Source: DATNIB01 sp035604685 (GTDB lineage: Bacteria > Actinomycetota > Acidimicrobiia > Acidimicrobiales > RAAP-2). From it: 9,504 bases of DNA. The DNA lies in the NCBI GenBank assembly GCA_035604685.1, contig DATNIB010000022.1, positions 1 through 9,504 on the forward strand, given 5' to 3'. A model generated the notes under the pieces. It had not been told where the DNA came from. It was given only the letters and a program-made list of their open reading frames with translations, and did not search any database. Positions 1 through 6,539 of this stretch are shown here, one piece after another. A program made the position numbers and the translations under genes. Every line of letters begins with the position of its first letter. Within the stretch, counting starts at the first letter, position 1.

Positions 1-43
1 GGCCCGCCGGCGGGGGACCTTCGGCCCTGCCTAGGCCGCGGCG

Positions 44-72
44 CGCGGGCTCACAGTGGAGTTGAGCCCGCG
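44..72. terminator. Perfect 10-bp inverted repeat upstream of the first gene
   Basis: Positions 44-53 (CGCGGGCTCA) are the exact reverse complement of 63-72 (TGAGCCCGCG), with a 9-base loop. No T-run follows. A TAG at 32-34 ends an open frame that enters from the left edge (only 10 codons visible), so this could be the terminator of an upstream + strand gene that stops 10 bases earlier. It could also be a leader structure of the gene starting at 104, 31 bases downstream. The sequence does not decide between these. Confidence 0.4.
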
Positions 73-103
73 GACGGAGTGGGCGTGAGCGAAAGAGAGA
101 TCG

Positions 104-715
104 ATGAAACGGAAGACGTTTGACCTGGTGCTAACAGCAGGCGGTGCAGCGCTCATGGTGGTCTTGGTGGTGGCCGGCGTCCTCCTCATGTGGGGCGCCA
201 GCTTTGCCAACTCCAACGTCCACAACCAGCTGTCCGAGCAGGCAATCACGTTCCCGCCGAAGGCGGCGTTCGCGACGGCCAAGGCCGGGACGGAGATCAC
301 CCCCGGAATGATCCCCTACCTGGAGCAGTACGCGGGCCAGCAGCTCACGACGGGCGCGCAGGCCGAGGCCTATGCGGATCACTTCATCGCCATCCACCTC
401 CAGGAGATCGGCGGCGGCCTGAGCTACGCCCAACTCTCCGCCAATGCGCGAGCGTTGACGCCGGGTACCCCCGCCGCCACCAAGGCAGAGGCCACGGTGC
501 AGACGGTGTTCCAGGGCACGACGCTGCGTGGGTTGCTGCTTGAGGCCTACGCGTTCGGGACGTTCGGCCAGATCGCCTTCATCGCCGGCATCGCGGCCTT
601 CATCCTGGCCGGCGTGATGCTGTTCCTGACGGTGCTCGGGCTCTGGCACTTCCGCAAGGTGCCGAGCGACGTCGAATTCCCCCAGCAGCACGCCAAGGTG
701 TTAGTCGACGCCTGA
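104..715 (+). CDS. Conserved two-span actinobacterial membrane protein of unknown function
   Basis: 203 residues. A basic N-terminus (MKRK) precedes a hydrophobic segment at about 9-31. A hydrophilic region of about 120 residues follows, then a second hydrophobic segment at about 153-182 and a short charged tail beginning HFRK. By the positive-inside rule both ends should be cytoplasmic and the middle domain outside. The middle region contains FPP at 50-52, a YAGQQL stretch at 76-81 and YADHFIAIHL at 90-99. I recall this arrangement from unnamed membrane proteins common in actinobacteria, but I know of no assigned function. The start at 104 has only a weak purine-rich ribosome site (AAAGAGAG). 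It is the first ATG and sits directly before the basic residues and the first membrane span. The gene appears monocistronic, because the next gene downstream is convergent. No enzyme motif is visible. Confidence 0.8.
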   Translation: MKRKTFDLVLTAGGAALMVVLVVAGVLLMWGASFANSNVHNQLSEQAITFPPKAAFATAKAGTEITPGMIPYLEQYAGQQLTTGAQAEAYADHFIAIHLQEIGGGLSYAQLSANARALTPGTPAATKAEATVQTVFQGTTLRGLLLEAYAFGTFGQIAFIAGIAAFILAGVMLFLTVLGLWHFRKVPSDVEFPQQHAKVLVDA

Positions 716-731
716 TTGCACGGCTGCAGTT

Positions 732-772
732 CCAGGATCCCGATCGGGGCGAACCCCGATCGGGATCGCTGG
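732..772. terminator. Strong hairpin: 14-bp perfect stem with tetraloop
   Basis: Positions 736-749 pair perfectly with 754-767 around a 4-base loop. Four further pairs (732-735 with 769-772) extend the stem past a single bulged base at 768. The loop reads CGAA on the + strand and TTCG on the - strand, so a - strand transcript would carry a UUCG tetraloop. The stem begins 17 bases after the stop of the two-span membrane protein gene and lies beyond the 3' end of the convergent pspA-like gene. A bidirectional terminator is the simplest reading. There is no T-run on either side, as is frequent in high-GC actinobacteria. Confidence 0.6.
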
Positions 773-787
773 TACAAGTTGGCCAAT

Positions 788-824
788 CGAGGCACGTTCC
801 GCCGGACAGGTGGAGCGTGCCTCG
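788..824. terminator. Second hairpin, 16-bp stem with two wobbles
   Basis: Positions 788-803 pair with 809-824 around the 5-base loop GGACA. The outer nine pairs are perfect and the stem contains two G-T (G-U) wobbles (797/815 and 801/811). It lies 15 bases from the hairpin at 732-772 and 67 bases past the stop of the pspA-like gene. Two stable stems in tandem between convergent genes suggest insulation of the two transcripts. An RNA processing or stability role is the alternative. Confidence 0.5.
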
Positions 825-891
825 GTTCGCGTGTCCGTGCTCTTCGCCGTCGCCCGATCGGAGGTGGGGCGCCCGCGGGGCGGAGTGGTCC

Positions 892-1641
892 CTACGACGG
901 GGGGGCGCCGGCCGCTGGGCCCGGTGAGACCGCGGCCGGGGAGCCCGCCGCCAACTCCGCCTTGAGCGCCGCCAGCTCCTGATCGACGCCCGCGGCGTTG
1001 CCCGCCTCGTCCAGCTGCTTTTGGATGTCGTCGGTCGGGCCGCCCACGTCCTCCAAGACGCCCGACTCGAGGAGCTCGTCGAGGGCGCCCGCATGGGCCT
1101 GCATGTTGGCGATCTTGTCCTGGGCGCGGGCGAGGGCCGCCCCTGAGTCGCTGAACGACTTGGAGATGCCCGCAGTGCTCTCCTCGACGGTCGAGACCGC
1201 CTTGGCCGCCGTGTACTGGGCCTTCAGCGTCTCCTTCTGGGTCCGGAAGGCGTTCACCCGTTCCTGGAGGGCCGAGAGGGTGTGGGTGAGCTTCTCTTCC
1301 TCCTCGGCCAGCTGTTGGTCCTGCGGCACCATCGCGTCCACCTGGGCCTGCGCGGTGGCCTTGCGGGAGAGGGCCTCCTTGGCCAGATCGTCCTTGCCCA
1401 TCGAGAGGGCGGCCTTGGCCTGGTCCGTCAGGTGGTCGATGCTGTGCTGGAGCTGGGTCTCTTGGAGCTCGATCTGCTTCTTGGAGGCCGCGATGTCGAC
1501 CAGCGCCCGGCGCACCTGGGTGATCTGCTCGAGCATCTTCTCGTAGGAGAGGTCGAGCATCTCGTCGGGCTTCTCGGCCGCGTCGAGGGCCTTGTTCGTC
1601 TTGGCCTGGATGATGTCGTGCGCTCGCTGGAAGACGCTCAC
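892..1641 (-). CDS. pspA: PspA/IM30 (Vipp1) family membrane-stress protein
   Basis: 249 residues, read from a GTG start at 1641. Upstream stop-free sequence gives a longer frame, but this GTG has a good AAGGAG ribosome site 7 bases upstream and begins exactly at the family N-terminus (VSVFQRAHDIIQAKTNKAL, the amphipathic helix that inserts into membranes). Residues about 25-185 are almost continuous charged and Gln-rich coiled coil, as expected of the PspA/IM30 hairpin. A short helix follows at 203-232, then an Ala/Pro/Gly/Ser tail to the end. The length and disordered tail resemble the mycobacterial 35-kDa antigen type more than E. coli PspA (about 222 residues). Known members form oligomers on the inner face of the membrane and counter leakage and envelope stress. 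No PspB/C, ClgR-like regulator or Rv2743c-like partner is visible beside it. It is divergent from the MFS gene and convergent with the two-span membrane protein gene. Confidence 0.88.
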   Translation of the reverse strand: MSVFQRAHDIIQAKTNKALDAAEKPDEMLDLSYEKMLEQITQVRRALVDIAASKKQIELQETQLQHSIDHLTDQAKAALSMGKDDLAKEALSRKATAQAQVDAMVPQDQQLAEEEEKLTHTLSALQERVNAFRTQKETLKAQYTAAKAVSTVEESTAGISKSFSDSGAALARAQDKIANMQAHAGALDELLESGVLEDVGGPTDDIQKQLDEAGNAAGVDQELAALKAELAAGSPAAVSPGPAAGAPPS

Positions 1642-1673
1642 GTGCTCGCTCCTTCTCGATCGGCTGGCGGGAG

Positions 1674-1696
1674 CCCGACCGCGGGCCCCGGTCGGG
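1674..1696. promoter_or_regulatory. 8-bp inverted repeat in the divergent pspA/MFS intergenic region
   Basis: CCCGACCG at 1674-1681 is the exact reverse complement of 1689-1696, with a 7-base spacer. It lies 32 bases upstream of the pspA GTG and about 120 bases upstream of the MFS start, in a 177-bp gap that must hold the pspA promoter and probably the MFS promoter. It could be an operator or a hairpin in the pspA leader. I could not identify convincing -35/-10 boxes on either strand, and in sequence this GC-rich a chance 8-bp repeat is not negligible. Confidence 0.3.
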
Positions 1697-1818
1697 ACCA
1701 CCGTAGTGTCGAGAGGGCGGGGGCCGGCCGCGTCGGGGGCAGGGGCGGGGGCGCGCGCTAGACATGGCGGACCCATTCGAGGACAGGGGGACCGTTGCCC
1801 CACAGGTCTGCCTAAGAG

Positions 1819-3255
1819 ATGTTCGACCGCCGGGCGAGCCCGGAGCGTTCGAGAGCCCCGGGGCTGCCGACCGGCAGTGCCGCGGGGCGGGCTCTCGTCT
1901 CGACCTGGCCGATGTGGGTCCTCGGCTTCGCCGCCATGATCGACAACGTCGATCAGTACATCGTCCGGGGCACCTCCAACCAGATCGAGCGGGTCTTCCG
2001 GGTCCACGACTTCCAGATCGGGATCCTGTTCTCGGCGTTCATCGTCGTGAACGGGATCGCCACCATGCCGGCCAGCTATCTCGGGGACCGCTGGCGTCGG
2101 ACCAAGATCATGGGGGTGACCATCGTGTGCTGGTCACTCATCAGCGCGCTGGGCGGGGTGGTGCCGGCCGGCGCCTTCGCGCTGCTGGTCGCCCTGCGGG
2201 CCGCGCTCGGCTTCGGCCAGGCCGTGACCGACCCCGCGTCCTCCAGCCTCTTCGCCGACTTCTACGGCATCGAGCGGCGGGGCCGGGCCTTCTCCATCCA
2301 GCAGTGCCTCGGCTACGTGGGTCTCGGTCTCGGATTGGTGATCGGGTCCTTCTTCGGCACGAGATTCGGTCACTATGGCTGGCGCCTGGCGTTCGGCGTG
2401 TCGATCTTCCCCGGGCTCCTGATCGCCTACTTCTGCTGGCGCCTGCCCGAGCCCGCGCGAGGCACGGCCGACCGGGCGCACGTGACCGGGGACACCGGGA
2501 TGGAGCTCGCCACCGGGAGCGAGCGCTTGTTCCCCGGCGGGTTCTCGGTCTTCCTGGCCGACATGGTGAGGGGCCTGCGCGCCGACGTGCGGACCATCCT
2601 GGCCATCCCGACCATGCGCTACGCGCTGGTCGGGGTGTCGGTCATCGGGTTCGTCGTCACCGCGGTGGCGACCTGGATGCCCACCTTCTATGAGCGCCAG
2701 TTCCACCTGGCCCAGGGAACGGCCAACCTCGCCTTCGGCGCGCTCGTCGTCCTGGCCGGCATCCCGGGCACCCTGATCGGCGGCGTCATCGCGGATCGCT
2801 GGGTCAGCCGGGTCCTGGGCGCCCGCGTCCTCATCCCGGGGGTCTGCCTCTCGGTCAGCGGGGCGCTGTTCTTGGTCTCGTTCATCCCGATGCCCTTCGG
2901 CCTCGCGTTCGTCCTCCAGCTGGTGGCCTTCCTGGTCGGGTCGTCGTCGGTGCCCGCCCTGCGGGCCGGGCTGTCCGACGCCGTGCCGGCCCACCTGCGC
3001 GGCACCGGCTTCGGCGCCTTCAACGTGGCCTCGATCGTGTTCGGCTCGGCCGCCGCGCCCCTCGTGACCGCGGCCGTGGCCACCCACTTCGGCGGGAACT
3101 ACCGGGTGGCGTTCTCGATCGTCATGCCGATCTCGTTCCTCGGTGCGGCCTGCCTGCTGGCCGCCCGGCGCCACATCGAGCAGGACACCGCCAAGATCTT
3201 CGCGGCCATCGCGGCGGCGCTCGAGGCGGACCGGCGGACGGGCGCGCCGGAATGA
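1819..3255 (+). CDS. MFS transporter, Spinster-like, 12 spans
   Basis: 478 residues with the MFS pattern of two six-span halves. Spans lie at about 31-50, 66-88, 97-115, 117-137, 160-180, 187-207, then a long hydrophilic loop at 208-262, then 266-286, 300-324, 333-355, 360-380, 396-418 and 427-448. The motif A loop between spans 2 and 3 reads GDRWRRTK (89-96), with a weaker copy, ADRWVSR, in the second half (325-331). The N-terminal region (IDNVDQYIV at 41-49, then an F-x-x-x-DFQIG segment) resembles the Spinster branch, whose members export lipids and small hydrophobic compounds; the substrate here is unknown. ATG 1819 has a poor ribosome site (TAAGAG). A later start at Met32 would leave almost nothing before span 1, so the first ATG is preferred. 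The stop overlaps the ATG of a mini-ORF that leads into the SRPBCC gene, so the two genes are probably co-transcribed. Confidence 0.85.
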   Translation: MFDRRASPERSRAPGLPTGSAAGRALVSTWPMWVLGFAAMIDNVDQYIVRGTSNQIERVFRVHDFQIGILFSAFIVVNGIATMPASYLGDRWRRTKIMGVTIVCWSLISALGGVVPAGAFALLVALRAALGFGQAVTDPASSSLFADFYGIERRGRAFSIQQCLGYVGLGLGLVIGSFFGTRFGHYGWRLAFGVSIFPGLLIAYFCWRLPEPARGTADRAHVTGDTGMELATGSERLFPGGFSVFLADMVRGLRADVRTILAIPTMRYALVGVSVIGFVVTAVATWMPTFYERQFHLAQGTANLAFGALVVLAGIPGTLIGGVIADRWVSRVLGARVLIPGVCLSVSGALFLVSFIPMPFGLAFVLQLVAFLVGSSSVPALRAGLSDAVPAHLRGTGFGAFNVASIVFGSAAAPLVTAAVATHFGGNYRVAFSIVMPISFLGAACLLAARRHIEQDTAKIFAAIAAALEADRRTGAPE

Positions 3256-3287
3256 CCCTCGCCCGAGGTGGCAGGATGCCGGAATGA
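3252..3287 (+). other. 11-codon mini-ORF linking the MFS and SRPBCC genes
   Basis: ATG at 3252 opens an 11-codon frame (MTLARGGRMPE) that ends with TGA at 3285-3287. Its ATG overlaps the MFS stop (AATGA at 3251-3255) and its stop overlaps the SRPBCC start (AATGA at 3283-3287). The two junctions lie in a 12-bp direct repeat, GCCGGAATGACC, at 3246-3257 and 3278-3289. The layout would allow ribosomes leaving the MFS gene to be handed to the SRPBCC gene. A short duplication is an equally good origin. The peptide itself is unlikely to have a function. Confidence 0.3.
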
Positions 3288-3769
3288 CCAGCGAGCGAAT
3301 TGAGATGGAGCGGACCATCGCGACCGACCCGGCCACGATCTTCGCGCTGCTCTGCGACCCGAAGGGGCACGTGGCGATCGACAGCACCGGGATGCTGATG
3401 TCCTCGAGCGGGGGACCGGTCACCGCCGTCGGCGACACGTTCGTCGTGCACATGGACCGCGAGTCGCTGAACGACTACCCGCTCGGTCGCTACGACGTGA
3501 CCGTGACCATCACGACGTACGAGGCGGACCGGGAGATCGCCTGGACCGTCTCGGGCTTGGTCCGCCCGCCCCTCGGCCACATCTACGGCTACACCCTGGC
3601 GCCGGTCGACGGTGGCACCCTCGTCACCTCCTACTACGACTGGTCGGCGCTCTCCGAGGAGTACAAGGACCGGATCCCCTTCCCGGTCGTTCCCGAGGGG
3701 GCGCTGCGGGCCACCCTCGGCATCCTGGCCCGGACGGTGGCGCCCGACGGTCCGGTGGCGCCGGCCTGA
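3284..3769 (+). CDS. SRPBCC (START-like / polyketide cyclase fold) family protein
   Basis: 161 residues with no signal peptide or membrane span. It opens with the typical first strand and helix of SRPBCC proteins: residues 5-12 (RIEMERTI), then a Pro and a helix (DPATIFALLCDPKGHVAID, 15-33). Alternating strands follow (VGDTFVVHM, YDVTVTITTYE, REIAWTVSG), then GYTLAPVDGGTLVTSYYDWS (102-121) and a closing amphipathic helix at about 136-152. The DPKGHVAID stretch is one I associate with mycobacterial/rhodococcal SRPBCC proteins. The fold makes a deep hydrophobic cavity for lipids or other small hydrophobic ligands, and a catalytic role cannot be read from the sequence. The frame is open well upstream, but ATG 3284 has an AGGA site 7 bases before it and matches the domain boundary. 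Its pairing with the Spinster-like exporter suggests a shared hydrophobic substrate (inference). Confidence 0.8.
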   Translation: MTSERIEMERTIATDPATIFALLCDPKGHVAIDSTGMLMSSSGGPVTAVGDTFVVHMDRESLNDYPLGRYDVTVTITTYEADREIAWTVSGLVRPPLGHIYGYTLAPVDGGTLVTSYYDWSALSEEYKDRIPFPVVPEGALRATLGILARTVAPDGPVAPA

Positions 3770-3776
3770 GCCCGAG

Positions 3777-3800
3777 GGCCGGCCGCCCGGGCCGCCGGCC
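3777..3800. terminator. GC-only inverted repeat between convergent genes
   Basis: GGCCGGC at 3777-3783 pairs with GCCGGCC at 3794-3800 around a 10-base GC-rich spacer. It falls in the 36-bp gap between the stops of the SRPBCC gene (+) and the double hydrolase gene (-), where a bidirectional terminator would be expected. There is no T-run. Because the whole gap is G and C rich, the pairing is weak evidence. Confidence 0.3.
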
Positions 3801-3805
3801 GGTCG

Positions 3806-5524
3806 CTACGAGATGGAGAGCGGCGTCGCCCGCGGAGCGCCCGACGGGCGCGGCCGGGCATTCGGCCCGAAGCGGGCCAGCAGGTGCTCGGTCAAGCGGT
3901 CGCTCACGAGGGCGCGCTGGTCGGCGGCCATGAGCGCGTGGTCGAGCCCGGGGACCACCTCCACCCGCAGGCAGCTGTCCTCGCCCGCCTGGAGCTGGGC
4001 CAGCTGGGTGCCCTCGGTGAGCGGCCGCGCCTCGTCCTCGCCGCAGATGCAGTAGGTGTCGACGTGCTCGGCCACCAGCTGGGCCAGCCAGCCGCGCGGC
4101 GAGCGGCTCGGGGAGACCGCGTTGGCCAGCCGCCAGGCGACCGCGCGCAGCCGCCGGCGCAGCGCCGGGAAGGCCAGGTGCCGGTAGGAGGTGACGAGCG
4201 GATTGGTGGGCCGGCAGATGCGCCGCCGCGGGTCGATGGCGCCGATCGCGAGCTCGGGCGGGTCGAAGCGCAGCACCGGGTTCACGGCCAGCACGCCGCG
4301 CGGCGCCAGCCCCAGCGCGCTCTCGAGTGCCTGGTAGGCGCCCGAGCACAGGCCGGTCAGCACCACGTCGGAGGGATCGCTGGGGGAGACCGCCGCCGCG
4401 GCCGCCGCCACGTCGTCGAAGGCCTCGGGGGCCCAGATCAGGTGGTCGGTCTGGCCCGGGCGCACGGGGCTGTCGCCGAGGCCGCTCTCGTCGAAGCGCA
4501 CGCAGCGGAGCCCGGCCGCCGCCCAGCGGCGGGCCAGCTCGACCCAGAGTCGGTTGGGTCCGATGTGCCAGTCGTTCCCGCTGTTCAAGAAGAGCACCGT
4601 CGGCCCGGCCGCCGCCGCGGCGGACGAGGTGGCCACGCCGAAGAGGCCGAGCGGGCCGAGCGAGAGCAGCTCCTCGGTCAGCGCGACGCCGTCGGGGCCG
4701 ACCCACTCGGCGCGATCGGCCGGCGTCAGCGCGACCGGCACCGCCTGGCCGTCGTGGGCGCGGGCCAGCCAGCTGCAGATCTCGGCCACGCTGTCGAGCG
4801 GGACCTGGTGGTAGAGGGGTTCGACGTCGAGCAGCTCGGGCTGACCGACCGCCCGGCGGTGCTCCGGGGCGGGGCAACCGAGCGACTCGACCAGGCCGGC
4901 CGCCACCGGCTGGGCGTCGCGGGTGAGGACGAGGAGGTGCCGGACGACCGGCCGGGGCGACGCCGGCACGTCCAGCGCGCCGAGGTCGCGCACCGTGTCG
5001 GCGCCGAAGACGAACCCGGGGAGCTCGGTCCCGCCGGCCGCGGCCGGGGCGGGCGAGTCGGTGCGCAGCCGCTGCAAGAGGCGCTGCTCCCTCACGAACC
5101 CGGCGCCCGACGGGCACGGATCCCAGAGCACGAGCGCGTGGGCGTCGCCGCGGCGCGCCGCCGCCACCGCCGCCAGGAGCGCTCCCATGCGCATGCCGAC
5201 GACCGACACCTCTCTTGCGCCGCAGGCCCGGGCCAGGTCGATCGCATGGCCGATGCTCGACAGCCAGGACTCGACCCGCCTCTCGTCCCCGTCGCCGCCC
5301 GCGGCATCGCCGGTGCCGTCGTAGTCGAAGCGGACGGCGAGGAGCCCGGCCTCGGCCAGGGCCTCCGCCAGCTTGCGGTAGGTGTAGTGGGCGCTCGTGT
5401 GCTCCCGGCCGAGCGGGGGACAGAGCACCACCGCGCCCCGGCAGCGGTCGCCTGCCGGCGCGTGGGTCCACCCGAACAAGGGGCGATGGGGTGGTCCGAA
5501 CCACCTCGCGATCGTTGCGCTCAT
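3806..5524 (-). CDS. Tandem double alpha/beta-hydrolase with non-serine nucleophile elbows
   Basis: 572 residues made of two successive alpha/beta-hydrolase domains. Domain 1 (about 25-255) has CPPLGREH (35-42), RFDYDGTGD (65-73) and an elbow G-M-R-M-G at 110-114, with Arg112 where a nucleophilic Ser is normal. Candidate Asp203 and His239 remain. Domain 2 (about 305-555) has LNSGNDWHIGPNR (313-325), RFDESGLGDS (343-352) and an elbow G-L-C-S-G at 391-395, so Cys393 is the likely nucleophile. GEDE (495-498) would supply the acid and His529 (GLDHAL) the base. I recall the GxRxG elbow and the PP-x-x-EH and RFDYDGTGD motifs from hydrolases in exopolysaccharide/exosortase-type loci, where the reaction is not established. 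No signal peptide or span is seen, so it is cytoplasmic. It is the last gene of the - strand cluster, 70 bases after the ligase. The ribosome site before ATG 5524 is weak. It may act as a thioesterase or acyl/aminoacyl transferase on the carrier protein (inference). Confidence 0.82.
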   Translation of the reverse strand: MSATIARWFGPPHRPLFGWTHAPAGDRCRGAVVLCPPLGREHTSAHYTYRKLAEALAEAGLLAVRFDYDGTGDAAGGDGDERRVESWLSSIGHAIDLARACGAREVSVVGMRMGALLAAVAAARRGDAHALVLWDPCPSGAGFVREQRLLQRLRTDSPAPAAAGGTELPGFVFGADTVRDLGALDVPASPRPVVRHLLVLTRDAQPVAAGLVESLGCPAPEHRRAVGQPELLDVEPLYHQVPLDSVAEICSWLARAHDGQAVPVALTPADRAEWVGPDGVALTEELLSLGPLGLFGVATSSAAAAAGPTVLFLNSGNDWHIGPNRLWVELARRWAAAGLRCVRFDESGLGDSPVRPGQTDHLIWAPEAFDDVAAAAAAVSPSDPSDVVLTGLCSGAYQALESALGLAPRGVLAVNPVLRFDPPELAIGAIDPRRRICRPTNPLVTSYRHLAFPALRRRLRAVAWRLANAVSPSRSPRGWLAQLVAEHVDTYCICGEDEARPLTEGTQLAQLQAGEDSCLRVEVVPGLDHALMAADQRALVSDRLTEHLLARFGPNARPRPSGAPRATPLSIS

Positions 5525-5594
5525 GGGCGGTGGAGGGCGACGGGGCCGTCGGTTGACCGCCGCCAGTCTAAGAAGGGCGCGCCACGGCGGGCCG

Positions 5595-6539
5595 TCATGG
5601 CCACAGCCGCCCGATCACGTCGGCCGGCCAGCGCTCGGGCACGAGGCCGTGGGCTTGGAGCAGCGCGATGGCGATCCGGTCCACGCCGAAGGCCACGCAC
5701 GAGCTGTGGGCGACGGCACCGTCGGCGGTCGTGATGGCGAACGGCCGCCCGAAGTGGTCGCGGTGGCAGTTGGCCGACATGATGGCCGTGGGCGGGGTCC
5801 CCGGGCAGATGGTGGTGACTCCCTCCATCTTCAGGCTCTCTTCCAGCTGGCCAACGGCCAGCGCCGTGCCCAGGCGACCGAAGAACGGGTCGTTGGCCGG
5901 GACGGCCTCCATGACGAGGCCGAGGGCGGACAGGAGTTCGAGGCCGTGCGCGAGGCCGACGTCGCGGTGGGCCTGCGCGTCCGCCGGCTCCCCCAAGAAG
6001 ACGACCTCGTGCATGCCGAAGGACTGCATGCGGGTGGGATCGACGCTCGGCTCGTGGCGGAAGCAGGTGCCGCGGACCGCGTAGTAGCGGCCGTGGGCGG
6101 GGAGGGTGCCGGTCACCAGCGGGTAGAGCGAGTGGCAGGTGGCCGACGACAGCACCACCTCGGCCGGCTCCAAGAGGGCCGGCCAGTCTTGGCCGGCCTC
6201 CAGTCGGCCGAGGAGCGCGCGGTGCTCCCGGTCGTCGCCGGTGAAGATGTGGACGGAACCCATGAGATGGGGGAAGGACTGCAGGTAGTTGGTGTGGTCG
6301 AAGGTGCTCCGCGCGATGACGGGGGGGAAGTAGATCCGCTCGGCGTCGAGCGAGGTGCCCCAGCGGGTCACCATGGCGTCGACGGCGTCGAGGATCGACT
6401 GGTAGGTGGCCGAGTACCCGTAGAGGCCGGTCACCCCGAGCGGGTACAAGAGCTTGGCCTCGAAGAGCCGGGCGCGTAGCGCCGCCTGGGGTTCGGCGGC
6501 GTCCCCGGCGGCGCTGGCGGTCATTGGGAGGGCGCTCAT
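5595..6539 (-). CDS. Amino acid:[carrier protein] ligase (SerRS-like class II synthetase core)
   Basis: 314 residues, a class II aminoacyl-tRNA synthetase catalytic core with no tRNA-binding or anticodon domain. The motif 2 region reads RGTCFRHEPS (156-165), followed by RMQSFGMHEVV (170-180). The motif 3 region is CVAFGVDRIAIALL (281-294), with the conserved Arg288. Cys135 (SSATCHSLYP), Glu178 and Cys281 have the spacing of the zinc ligands described for the Bradyrhizobium amino acid:[carrier protein] ligases, which are homologues of atypical (archaeal-type) SerRS. Those enzymes activate glycine or alanine with ATP and load it onto the phosphopantetheine arm of a small carrier protein. The amino acid used here cannot be told by eye. 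The carrier gene lies immediately upstream with an ATGA overlap (start 6539, carrier stop 6538-6536), which also favours this start over Met6. An ordinary SerRS is excluded by length and missing domains. Confidence 0.88.
   Translation of the reverse strand: MSALPMTASAAGDAAEPQAALRARLFEAKLLYPLGVTGLYGYSATYQSILDAVDAMVTRWGTSLDAERIYFPPVIARSTFDHTNYLQSFPHLMGSVHIFTGDDREHRALLGRLEAGQDWPALLEPAEVVLSSATCHSLYPLVTGTLPAHGRYYAVRGTCFRHEPSVDPTRMQSFGMHEVVFLGEPADAQAHRDVGLAHGLELLSALGLVMEAVPANDPFFGRLGTALAVGQLEESLKMEGVTTICPGTPPTAIMSANCHRDHFGRPFAITTADGAVAHSSCVAFGVDRIAIALLQAHGLVPERWPADVIGRLWP

Noticed and set aside
1642..2007. N-terminal extension of the pspA frame up to 2007
   Set aside because: The added residues are low-complexity and overlap the divergent MFS gene. 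The GTG at 1641 has a strong ribosome site and coincides with the conserved amphipathic N-terminal helix.
2134..3453. 439-codon - strand open frame antisense to the MFS transporter
   Set aside because: Its composition is that of an antisense shadow of hydrophobic codons, and it crosses the 3' end of the MFS gene and the start of the SRPBCC gene.
3624..5504. 626-codon - strand open frame overlapping the double hydrolase in another frame
   Set aside because: Its product is almost entirely Arg, Gly, Pro and Ala with no domain, whereas the 572-residue frame shows repeated hydrolase motifs.
3884..5734. 616-codon + strand open frame across the double hydrolase and the ligase 3' end
   Set aside because: It is antisense to two genes with clear family motifs. 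The translation is low-complexity (Arg/Gly/Pro/Ala/His), as expected of an opposite-strand shadow in very GC-rich coding DNA.
5397..6479. 360-codon + strand open frame antisense to the ligase gene
   Set aside because: It has no recognisable domain and mirrors the synthetase-like gene, whose motifs 2 and 3 and coupled start are convincing.
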